Made by a program: the position numbers and the translations under genes. Under the pieces are notes generated by a model that saw only the letters and a list, made by a program, of their open reading frames with translations, was not told the DNA's origin and did not search any database. Of a stretch of 8,210 nucleotides of DNA, positions 1 through 6,558 are shown one piece after another. How positions within the stretch are numbered: the first letter of the stretch is position 1; the number at the start of each line of letters is the position of its first letter. This DNA comes from CAZRZN01 sp964604565 (lineage in GTDB: Bacteria > Pseudomonadota > Alphaproteobacteria > Rhodobacterales > Rhodobacteraceae), in NCBI GenBank assembly GCA_964604565.1, contig CAZRZN010000202.1:1-8210 (forward strand), given 5' to 3'.

Positions 1-1
1 T

Positions 2-928
2 GACCGGCTGGCGGTGCTGGACTGGCGCGCGGGCGCCTTCGTGCTGGTGGTGATCCTGATTGCGCGCCCGCTGCCGGTGCTGGCGGCGCTGGCCTTTACC
101 AATATCGAATGGCGCGAACGGATCCTCGTGGCCTTCACCGGGCCGCGCGGCGTTGTGCTGGTCGCGGTGGCGGGTCTTTTCGGTGAGCGTTTGGGGGTGC
201 TGGGTGTGCCGGATGCCGACCGGATCGCGCCGCTGGCTTTCGCGTTGGTGGCGGCGACGGTGGTGCTGCACGGCTTCACGCTGGCGCCCATGGCAAGGAT
301 GCTGGGGCTGACCGCCTCGCGCCTGCCGGGGGTGCTGATCCTTGGCGGATCGCCCTGGGCGGTGGAGCTGGGCGCGGCGCTGAAGAAGATGGATCTGCCG
401 GTGATCATCGCCGATCCCAACAACGCGCATCTGCGCACGGCGCGGGACAGGGGGATCGATACGTTCTACGGCGACATCCTGTCAGAGGCGGCGGAGGATC
501 GCGTGGATCTGGTGATCTACGAAAAGCTGATCTGCGCCAGCGACAACGATGCCTACAACACGCTTGTCGCGACCGACCTTGCCCCGGAGTTTGGCCGTGA
601 AAACGTCTTTCAGATCAAGCGCGTGCGCGAAACCAGCAGCCGCCATTCCCTGCCCGTAACGCTGGGCGGGCAGGGCTTCGGCCCGGATGAGACATTTCTG
701 GAGGCCAATGCCGCCATCGCAAAGGGATGCGAGTTCCGGGTCACGCGCCTGTCCGATGAATTCACGCTGGATCAGTGGCGCGAGGCGCAACCGGGCGCGC
801 TGGCGCTGGCGGAACTGGCGCCCAACGGCGCATTGCGCCTGCTGGGACCGGAGGACGATCTGCGCGGCGGGCCGGACACCCGCATCCTCAGCCGCGTGAC
901 CAAACGCCCGGAGCGCGACCTGCCCTGA
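2..928 (+). CDS. Cation:proton antiporter (CPA1/NhaP-like) with C-terminal TrkA-N-like domain, 5' partial
   Basis: The frame is open from the window edge, so the gene starts upstream; the GTG at 14 is only an internal codon. The visible ~308 residues begin with hydrophobic segments of an inner-membrane exchanger. They include the stretch FTGPRGVVLVAVAGLF, which matches the conserved GPRGVV region of CPA1 Na+(K+)/H+ antiporters. After the last membrane segment comes a soluble Rossmann-like domain, from about VLILGGSPWAVELG through IIADPNNAHL to EFGRENVFQIKR, as in TrkA-N/RCK regulatory domains. The usual GxGxxG loop reads GGSPWA, so nucleotide binding may differ; I recall this variant from other antiporters of the type, so it is probably not decay. 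The protein should exchange monovalent cations for protons, with gating by the cytosolic domain. The exact ion cannot be told. The gene ends 70 bp before argS and is probably a separate unit. Confidence 0.85.
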   Translation, partial: DRLAVLDWRAGAFVLVVILIARPLPVLAALAFTNIEWRERILVAFTGPRGVVLVAVAGLFGERLGVLGVPDADRIAPLAFALVAATVVLHGFTLAPMARMLGLTASRLPGVLILGGSPWAVELGAALKKMDLPVIIADPNNAHLRTARDRGIDTFYGDILSEAAEDRVDLVIYEKLICASDNDAYNTLVATDLAPEFGRENVFQIKRVRETSSRHSLPVTLGGQGFGPDETFLEANAAIAKGCEFRVTRLSDEFTLDQWREAQPGALALAELAPNGALRLLGPEDDLRGGPDTRILSRVTKRPERDLP

Positions 929-943
929 GCCATCCGGTGCCAT

Positions 944-971
944 TTGACCCGGCGGGCCAAAGTGGTAGAGA
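944..971 (+). promoter_or_regulatory. Possible sigma70-type promoter for argS
   Basis: In the 70-bp gap before argS, TTGACC (944-949) is a good -35 hexamer match. TAGAGA (966-971) follows after a 16-bp spacer and matches only three of six -10 consensus bases. This would put transcription start near 977-980, about 20 bases before the argS ATG. It is a visual match only. Confidence 0.3.
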
Positions 972-998
972 CCAGCCAACCGCGTTGGAGCCTTTGAA

Positions 999-2741
999 AT
1001 GAACCTGTTTTCCGATATCCGCGCCCTGGTGCTGGACGCCATCGCCGCCTTGCAGGCCGAGGGCGCTCTGCCCGAGGGACTGAACACCGATCCGGTGACC
1101 ACCGAACCGCCCCGCGACCCGCTGCATGGCGACATGGCGACCAATGCCGCCATGGTGCTCGCCAAGCCCGCCAAGGCCAAGCCGCGCGACATCGCCGAGG
1201 CACTGGCAACGAAATTGCGCGCCGATCCCCGCATCGCCAGCGCCGAGGTGGCGGGGCCGGGGTTCCTCAACCTGCGGCTGGCGGTGACCGTCTGGCAGGC
1301 GCTGCCGCGGACCATCCTCACGGCGGGCACGCAATACGGCCGGTCCGACATGGGGCAGGGGCAAAAGGTCAACGTGGAATATGTCTCGGCCAACCCGACG
1401 GGGCCGATGCATGTGGGCCATATGCGCGGCGCGGTCGTGGGCGATGCCATGGCGTCGCTGCTGGCCTATGCCGGCTATGAGGTGACGCGGGAATACTACA
1501 TCAACGACGGTGGCGCGCAGGTCGATGTTCTGGCCCGGTCGGTTTACCTCCGGTATCTTGAGGCACATGGCCAGAAGGTCGAATTTGTCGACGGCACCTA
1601 TCCGGGCGATTACCTGATCAAGGTCGGCGAGGACCTCAAGGCAAAGGTCGGCGATGCCTATATGGACCAGCCCGAGGACGTCTGGCTGGCAGAGGTGCGG
1701 GCCTTCTCGACCGATGCGATGATGGGGTTGATCCGCGCGGACCTTGCATCGCTTGGCGTGCACATGGACCGGTTCTTTTCCGAGAAGTCGCTCTATGGCA
1801 CCGGCCTGATCGAGGCGGCCATCGACAGCCTGCGGGCCAAGGGTTTGATCTATCGCGGCGTGCTGGAACCGCCCAAGGGCAAGACGCCCGAGGACTGGGA
1901 ACCGCGCGAACAGACCCTGTTCAAAAGCACAGAACACGGCGATGACGTCGACCGCCCGATCATGAAATCGGACGAAAGCTGGACCTATTTCGCCCCGGAC
2001 ATCGCCTATCACTATGACAAGATCGAACGCGGCTACGACCTGCTGATCGACATTTTCGGCGCGGACCACGGCGGCTATGTCAAGCGGATGAAGGCGGCGG
2101 TCTCCGCGCTCTCTGACGGGCGCGTGCCGCTGGACATCAAGCTGCTGCAACTGGTCAAGCTCTACAAGAACGGCGAACCGTTCAAGATGTCGAAACGCGC
2201 GGGCACCTTTGTCACGCTGAGCGATGTGGTGGACATGGTCGGCCCTGACGTGGCGCGCTTTCACATGCTGACCCGCAAGAGCGATGCAGCGCTGGATTTC
2301 GATTTCGACAAGGTGGTCGAGCAGTCCAAGGAAAACCCGGTCTTCTACGTGCAATATGCCCATGCGCGGATCTGTTCGGTCCTGCGCAAGGCGGCAGAGG
2401 CGGGGGTGGACCTCAGCGATGCGACACTGGCACAAGCGGATCTATCGGGTATGACGGATCCGGCGGAACTGGCGCTGGCCGGAAAACTGGCCGAATGGCC
2501 GCGTCTGGTGGAGATTGCCGCCCGCACGCATGAACCGCACCGCGTCGCCACCTACCTGTCGGAACTGGCCGCCGACCTGCACGGATTGTGGAATCGCGGC
2601 AATGACGCGCCCGAATTGCGGTTCATTCAGGACGATCCTGCCACGACGCAAGCGAAAATTGCCCTCGCACGTGCCACCGCGGTTGTGATTTCCGCCGGTC
2701 TTGGTATCCTTGGCGTTACCCCGTTGGAAGAAATGCGCTGA
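999..2741 (+). CDS. argS: Arginyl-tRNA synthetase (class I)
   Basis: ArgS charges tRNA-Arg with arginine using ATP in the cytoplasm. The 580-residue length matches the bacterial family (about 575-590). The N-terminal ~90 residues form the ArgRS-specific additional domain that contacts the tRNA D-loop and contain HGDMATNAAM. The class I HIGH signature appears as HVGH (138-141) within ANPTGPMHVGHM. The second signature is a full KMSKR (396-400) followed by AGTFV. Many ArgRS lack a canonical KMSK lysine, so this one is a complete version. From about residue 448 (VFYVQYAHARICSVLRKA) begins the helical DALR anticodon-binding domain, which reaches the C-terminus (GVTPLEEMR). The ATG at 999 is preceded by GGAG at 987-990, a suitable ribosome site. 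The gene is intact. It may be transcribed with the downstream SPOR-nagZ-scpAB genes, but the 83-bp gap leaves room for a separate promoter. Confidence 0.97.
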   Translation: MNLFSDIRALVLDAIAALQAEGALPEGLNTDPVTTEPPRDPLHGDMATNAAMVLAKPAKAKPRDIAEALATKLRADPRIASAEVAGPGFLNLRLAVTVWQALPRTILTAGTQYGRSDMGQGQKVNVEYVSANPTGPMHVGHMRGAVVGDAMASLLAYAGYEVTREYYINDGGAQVDVLARSVYLRYLEAHGQKVEFVDGTYPGDYLIKVGEDLKAKVGDAYMDQPEDVWLAEVRAFSTDAMMGLIRADLASLGVHMDRFFSEKSLYGTGLIEAAIDSLRAKGLIYRGVLEPPKGKTPEDWEPREQTLFKSTEHGDDVDRPIMKSDESWTYFAPDIAYHYDKIERGYDLLIDIFGADHGGYVKRMKAAVSALSDGRVPLDIKLLQLVKLYKNGEPFKMSKRAGTFVTLSDVVDMVGPDVARFHMLTRKSDAALDFDFDKVVEQSKENPVFYVQYAHARICSVLRKAAEAGVDLSDATLAQADLSGMTDPAELALAGKLAEWPRLVEIAARTHEPHRVATYLSELAADLHGLWNRGNDAPELRFIQDDPATTQAKIALARATAVVISAGLGILGVTPLEEMR

Positions 2742-2761
2742 CAAACAGGCGCCTCTGACGG

Positions 2762-2783
2762 GGTTCGAGTTGAGCAGCGAACC
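2762..2783. repeat. Inverted repeat in the argS-SPOR gene gap
   Basis: GGTTCG (2762-2767) and CGAACC (2778-2783) form a perfect 6-bp inverted repeat around a 10-base loop, 21 bases after the argS stop. No T-run follows, so it is not a classical Rho-independent terminator. It could be a weak RNA hairpin or a protein site, or chance. Confidence 0.3.
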
Positions 2784-2824
2784 ACCTTGGCGGCCATGCA
2801 CCGTCCGGGGATCAAGAGGCAGTA

Positions 2825-3817
2825 ATGGCGGATTTCACCTATCAGGGGGCCGACACGGCCCCGGTTTCGGTAAGGATGGCCTCTCTGGCCAATTGGGCGG
2901 GCGCTGGACTATCCCTTGCGCTGATCATCGGCATCGCGATCTGGGGCTACCGGGTCGTGGTCCGCGACGTGAGCGGCGTGCCTGTCGTGGAGGCGCTTTC
3001 CGGCCCGATGCGGGTCGCGCCCGACGATCCGGGCGGGACGCTGGCGGATCATCAGGGGCTGGCGGTCAACGCGGTGGCCGGGCAGGGCGCCGCGGCGGAT
3101 CCGGTGGATCGGCTGGTTCTGGCGCCTCGGCCCGCGGGCCTTCAGGCGGATGACGTGGCGCAGGGCGCGATGGTGCCGGTGACCGAGACACCCGAATTTC
3201 CCGCCTCGCTGGCGCGCAACGCGGAGATCATGGAGCCGGTCGCCGCATCAGAACCGATCCCCGAAAGCCCGGAGCCGGGGTCCGAGGATCCGTTGATGGC
3301 CATGGCGGCAAAGATCGCCGCACAGTCCAAGCCGCTCACCCCGCTCCGGGAGGGGACGGAGGACGATGTGCTGGCCGCGCTGGCCGCCGCGATGACCGAG
3401 GACGACGCCCCAGAAGCCACCCCGGCACGCTATACAGGGCCCGGGCTGGCCCGGTCGTTGCGTCCGCAGGTGCGCCCCACCGGGCTTGCCGACGCGCCAA
3501 GAGCGTCAAGGCCGGCCGTCGCGCTGGAGACATCGGTCAAGGAGATCGACCCCGAGACGCTGCCAGAGGGCACGCGGCTGGCGCAGATCGGCGCGTTCGA
3601 CAGCGCCGAGGCGGCGCGCGCGGAATGGCAACGCCTTGACGGTCAGTTCGGCGATTACCTCGACGGCAAGGACCGCGTCATAGAACGGGCGACCTCCGGC
3701 GGTCACATCTTTTACCGGCTGCGCGCGCATGGGTTCGAGGATCTCTCCGACGCGCGGCGTTTTTGTGCCGCCTTTGCATCGCAGGGGGTCGACTGCATTC
3801 CCGCGGTGGCCCGATGA
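2825..3817 (+). CDS. Membrane-anchored SPOR-domain protein
   Basis: The 330-residue protein has a bitopic layout. A short cytoplasmic N-terminus is followed by one membrane helix at about 24-42 (WAGAGLSLALIIGIAIWGY). A long, low-complexity linker rich in Ala, Pro, Glu and Asp runs from about 45 to 245, and the C-terminal SPOR domain covers about 249-330, starting GTRLAQIGAFDSAEAARAEW. SPOR domains bind denuded septal peptidoglycan, so the likely place of action is the periplasmic side of the division site, as for FtsN, DamX or DedD. I see no match that identifies it as any of these specifically. The ATG at 2825 follows AGAGG (2815-2819). The stop overlaps the nagZ start (ATGA), so the two are probably translationally coupled. 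Pairing a septal peptidoglycan binder with a recycling glycosidase suggests a cell-wall role. The linker should be poorly conserved. Confidence 0.88.
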   Translation: MADFTYQGADTAPVSVRMASLANWAGAGLSLALIIGIAIWGYRVVVRDVSGVPVVEALSGPMRVAPDDPGGTLADHQGLAVNAVAGQGAAADPVDRLVLAPRPAGLQADDVAQGAMVPVTETPEFPASLARNAEIMEPVAASEPIPESPEPGSEDPLMAMAAKIAAQSKPLTPLREGTEDDVLAALAAAMTEDDAPEATPARYTGPGLARSLRPQVRPTGLADAPRASRPAVALETSVKEIDPETLPEGTRLAQIGAFDSAEAARAEWQRLDGQFGDYLDGKDRVIERATSGGHIFYRLRAHGFEDLSDARRFCAAFASQGVDCIPAVAR

Positions 3818-4827
3818 CGCCCTTCGGCGCTGCGATCTTCGGCTGCGCCGGTCCGGTTCTTTCGAAATCGGAAATCTCTTTCTTTTCAGAGGCGAGGCCC
3901 TTCGGCTTTATCCTCTTCAATCGCAATTTGCAGACCGCCGAGCAGATCCGTGCGCTGTGCGCGGATCTGCGTGCGGCAGCGGGGCATGACGCGCCGATCT
4001 TCATCGATCAGGAGGGCGGGCGCGTCCAGCGTCTGCGCCCGCCGCTCGCCCGGGCCTGGCGCCCGCCGCTGGACGATGCCGCCTGCGCCGATCCCCGGCG
4101 GGCCTTCTACCTGCGCGCGCGGCTCATCGCGCAGGATCTGCGCGCCCTTGGGATCGACGGCAATTGCATTCCGACGCTGGACATCGCGCGTCCCGAAACC
4201 CATGCGGTGCTGCGCAACCGTTGTTATGGCACGGATCGTGAAACGGTCGTCGCCCATGGCCGCGCGGTGGTGCGGGGCTGTCTCGACGGCGGCGTGCTTC
4301 CGGTGATGAAACATCTTCCGGGGCATGGGTTCGGCACGCTCGACAGTCACCTTGACCTGCCGCGCGTCGGCGCGCCGCGCACCGTGCTGGAGGCCGAGGA
4401 TTTCGCGGTCTTCCGGGACTTTGCCGATCTTCCGCTGGCCATGTCCGCGCATCTGGTCTTTGAGGCGATCGACCCGCGTCCGGCGACGATCTCCCCTGTC
4501 ATGATCCGGTTGATCCGTGAACAGATCGGCTTTGGCGGGTTGCTGATGACCGACGATATTTCCATGCAGGCGCTGTCCGGCACGGTGGCCGAACGGGCGG
4601 AGGCCGCCCGCACGGCGGGCTGCGATCTGGTGCTGCATTGCAACGGCGATCTGGCCGAGATGCAGGCGGTGCGCGACACGGTTGGCCCGCTGGATAGCTG
4701 GGCGCAGGCGCGGGCCGACGTTGCGCTGACCCTGCGCGGCCGCCCCGAAGAGCCGGCAGAGACTGCGGCGCTGGTGGCCGAAGCGATGCATCTTGGCGCC
4801 ATGCTGCCCGACACGGATCCCGCCTGA
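3814..4827 (+). CDS. nagZ: Beta-N-acetylhexosaminidase (glycoside hydrolase family 3)
   Basis: NagZ removes N-acetylglucosamine from anhydro-muropeptides in the cytoplasm, a step of peptidoglycan recycling that also controls signals for AmpC beta-lactamase induction in some bacteria. The 337-residue single GH3 barrel matches the family. FIDQEGGRVQRL (63-74) holds the substrate-binding Asp65. KHLPGHG (166-172) and the mobile-loop DSH (177-179) carry the NagZ-specific Asp-His pair, with His179 as the expected acid/base. LLMTDDISM contains the expected nucleophile Asp247. All key residues are present. I chose the ATG at 3814 because it overlaps the upstream stop as ATGA and gives a normal N-terminus (MTPFGAAIFGCAG). 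The in-frame ATG at 3763 would add 17 residues that are out-of-frame translation of the SPOR domain. The stop lies one base before scpA. Confidence 0.95.
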   Translation: MTPFGAAIFGCAGPVLSKSEISFFSEARPFGFILFNRNLQTAEQIRALCADLRAAAGHDAPIFIDQEGGRVQRLRPPLARAWRPPLDDAACADPRRAFYLRARLIAQDLRALGIDGNCIPTLDIARPETHAVLRNRCYGTDRETVVAHGRAVVRGCLDGGVLPVMKHLPGHGFGTLDSHLDLPRVGAPRTVLEAEDFAVFRDFADLPLAMSAHLVFEAIDPRPATISPVMIRLIREQIGFGGLLMTDDISMQALSGTVAERAEAARTAGCDLVLHCNGDLAEMQAVRDTVGPLDSWAQARADVALTLRGRPEEPAETAALVAEAMHLGAMLPDTDPA

Positions 4828-4828
4828 C

Positions 4829-5629
4829 ATGACCCAGCCGGAGCCGCCAGAAACGGTCCAGATCTCCGTCTCAGAGCGTCTTGCCGCCGAGGCGCTGGTA
4901 GTGGATGTGGACGGGTTCGAGGGGCCGTTGGATCTGCTGTTGAACATGGCGCGCACGCAAAAGGTCGACCTGCGGAAGATCTCGATCCTCGACCTCGCGC
5001 AGCAATACCTGGTCTTTGTCGAGAAGGCCAAGGAACTGCGGATCGAGCTGGCCGCGGATTACCTCGTCATGGCGGCCTGGCTGGCCTTTTTGAAATCGCG
5101 GCTGCTGTTGCCACCCGACCCCGCCGAAGAGGGACCCTCGGGCGAGGATCTGGCCGCGCATCTGGCATTTCAGCTGGAACGCCTTCAGGCGATGCGCGAT
5201 GTGGCGGCCCGACTGATGGCGCGCGACCGGCTGGGGCGGGATTTCTTCGCCCGGGGCGTGCCCGAACAGATGGAACGGGTGCGCCGCGTGGCCTATACGG
5301 CAACCTTGCTGGATCTGATGCAGGGCTACGCGCGGCTGCGCACCCGCGACGAATTCCGGCCCTTCGTGATGGATCGCGACAGCGTGTTCACGATGGAAGA
5401 GGCGCTGGAGCGGCTGCGCGGGATGATCGGCTTTGCCGGTCAGTGGATCGACCTGCAAAGCTATCTGCCGGACGGCTGGGTGGAGGATCCGGTCAGGTGG
5501 CGGTCGGCCACGGCGGCGACCTTTGCCGCCTCTCTGGAACTGGTCAAGGAGGGCAAGGCGCAGTTGAAGCAATCCGGCACCTTCGAGCCGATCCTGCTGC
5601 GCCGGGTGGACAGACGCGATGAGCAGTGA
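4829..5629 (+). CDS. scpA: Segregation and condensation protein A (kleisin)
   Basis: ScpA is the kleisin subunit that bridges the Smc ATPase heads and, with ScpB, forms bacterial condensin for chromosome compaction and segregation. The 266-residue protein has the family hallmark GFEGPLDLLL at 29-38. Next come the N-terminal helices that contact the Smc neck (VDLRKISILDLAQQYL, 46-61) and the conserved YLVMAAWLAFLKSRLLLP at 78-95. The C-terminal part, to QSGTFEPILLRR, should form the winged helix that binds the Smc head cap. I chose the ATG at 4829, one base after the nagZ stop. An in-frame ATG at 4793 would overlap nagZ by 35 bases and add an unlike N-terminus (MAPCCPTRIPPD). No clear Shine-Dalgarno sequence precedes 4829, so translation probably depends on ribosomes ending nagZ. 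The gene overlaps scpB by 11 bases. smc itself is not in the window. Confidence 0.95.
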   Translation: MTQPEPPETVQISVSERLAAEALVVDVDGFEGPLDLLLNMARTQKVDLRKISILDLAQQYLVFVEKAKELRIELAADYLVMAAWLAFLKSRLLLPPDPAEEGPSGEDLAAHLAFQLERLQAMRDVAARLMARDRLGRDFFARGVPEQMERVRRVAYTATLLDLMQGYARLRTRDEFRPFVMDRDSVFTMEEALERLRGMIGFAGQWIDLQSYLPDGWVEDPVRWRSATAATFAASLELVKEGKAQLKQSGTFEPILLRRVDRRDEQ

Positions 5630-6305
5630 AACCGAGAGCCCCGGGGCCGGGCCGGACGAGCCCCCGCGCGAGAGCCTGTTCGAGGCGCCGCCCATCGGCG
5701 AGCAGGAGCGGATGATCGAGGCCATCCTCTTTGCCAGCGCCGAACCGGTGACGGTCAGGGAGTTGAACGACCGGATGCCGCATGGCTGCGATGCCGCCGA
5801 GGCGCTGGTGCATCTGCGCAAGCGCTACGAGGGCCGCGGCGTGCATCTGGTGCGGGTGGGCGATGCCTGGGCAATCCGCACGGCGCCGGATCTTGGCTTT
5901 CTCATGCAGCGGGAAACGGTGGAGACCCGCAAGCTGAGCCGCGCCGCGATCGAGACGCTGGCGATCATTGCCTATCACCAGCCGGTCACCCGGGCCGAGA
6001 TCGAGGAGATCCGCGGCGTGTCGGTGTCCCGCGGCACGGTCGACCAGTTGCTGGAGATGGAGTGGATCCGTTTCGGGCGGCGCCGGATGACGCCGGGCCG
6101 GCCGGTTACTTTCGTGGTGACGGAGGCCTTTCTCGATCATTTCGGCCTCGAATCCGCGCGCGATCTGCCCGGGTTGGCAGATCTGCGGGCCGCAGGTTTG
6201 TTGGAAAGCCGGCCCTCCCCCCTCGGCACGCCGCAGGCGGGCGAGGGAGATCTGGACGCGGAGGACGCACCGGACGAGGGCCAGAGCGAGCTGTTCGAAG
6301 ACTGA
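5619..6305 (+). CDS. scpB: Segregation and condensation protein B
   Basis: ScpB dimers bind the middle of ScpA and complete the Smc-ScpAB condensin. The 228-residue protein has two winged-helix domains. The first is at about 30-98 (ERMIEAILFASAEPVTVREL onward). The second is at about 105-190 and contains LSRAAIETLAIIAYHQPVTR and the conserved GRPVTFVVTEAFLDHFGL. A short disordered N-terminus (1-28, rich in Glu and Pro) and an acidic tail (about 200-228, ending SELFED) flank them. The ATG at 5619 lies within the scpA end, an 11-bp overlap that points to translational coupling. The gene is the last of the + strand run and is followed by a convergent region without a classical T-run terminator. 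Confidence 0.95.
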   Translation: MSSETESPGAGPDEPPRESLFEAPPIGEQERMIEAILFASAEPVTVRELNDRMPHGCDAAEALVHLRKRYEGRGVHLVRVGDAWAIRTAPDLGFLMQRETVETRKLSRAAIETLAIIAYHQPVTRAEIEEIRGVSVSRGTVDQLLEMEWIRFGRRRMTPGRPVTFVVTEAFLDHFGLESARDLPGLADLRAAGLLESRPSPLGTPQAGEGDLDAEDAPDEGQSELFED

Positions 6306-6373
6306 TTGCCGCCGCCATGACGGCCTGCCTGATCGTGTCTGCGGCGATGACGTGCCCCGGCTTGCTTCGGGCC

Positions 6374-6387
6374 GATCTCACGAGATC
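6374..6387. repeat. Short palindrome downstream of scpB
   Basis: GATCTC (6374-6379) and GAGATC (6382-6387) form a perfect inverted repeat with a 2-base centre (AC), about 70 bp past the scpB stop. The tight centre suits a dimeric protein site better than an RNA hairpin, but chance is a real possibility. Confidence 0.25.
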
Positions 6388-6421
6388 CGTCCACCGGAGG
6401 CTGGCCGGGTGGGCACGGTGG

Positions 6422-6482
6422 GAGGGGGCTGCGCCCCCTCGGCCTTCGGCTTCACCCCGCGAGTATTTCCGGAGAGAAGAAG
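6422..6482. repeat. Intergenic hairpin plus GAGTATTT/AGAAGAAG tail, Rhodobacteraceae-type repeat
   Basis: GAGGGGGC (6422-6429) pairs perfectly with GCCCCCTC (6433-6440) around a TGC loop, giving a very stable 8-bp stem on either strand. It is followed by a GCC-TTC-GGC mini-hairpin (6442-6450), CCCC (6455-6458), GAGTATTT (6461-6468) and AGAAGAAG (6475-6482). The arrangement of GC hairpin, CCCC, GTATTT and AAGAAG is one I recall seeing after many genes in Roseobacter-group genomes; this is memory, not a search. It lies between the converging scpB and dcd genes. It could therefore act as a two-way transcription stop or as a 3'-end RNA stabiliser, despite having no U-run. The rest of the 6306-6558 gap shows nothing that I recognise. 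Confidence 0.6.
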
Positions 6483-6558
6483 CCCGGACGCGGTCGTCGC
6501 ACCCGTTCTGGTGTCTGGCGGGGTTGCCGATCATTGCGGAGGCGGCATGCCATCCTGG

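Noticed and set aside
324..380. Degenerate GxGxxG loop (GGSPWA) in the antiporter's TrkA-N-like domain as a sign of decay
   Set aside because: The rest of the domain is intact, and I recall the same GxSPW variant in other antiporters of this type, so it is likely a subfamily trait.
888..2435. A 515-codon open frame on the - strand
   Set aside because: It lies opposite argS, whose motifs are unmistakable; long antisense frames are common in GC-rich DNA and the His/Arg-rich product matches no family I know.
3763..3813. Upstream ATG for nagZ
   Set aside because: It would add 17 residues that are out-of-frame SPOR coding sequence; the ATGA overlap at 3814 fits the cluster style and the usual NagZ N-terminus.
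3886..5031. A 381-codon open frame on the - strand
   Set aside because: It is antisense to nagZ and the start of scpA, both supported by motifs; its composition is typical of a shadow frame.
6544..6551. 8-bp palindrome GGCATGCC next to the dcd stop
   Set aside because: Too short to separate from chance in GC-rich sequence, and nothing else around it suggests a site.
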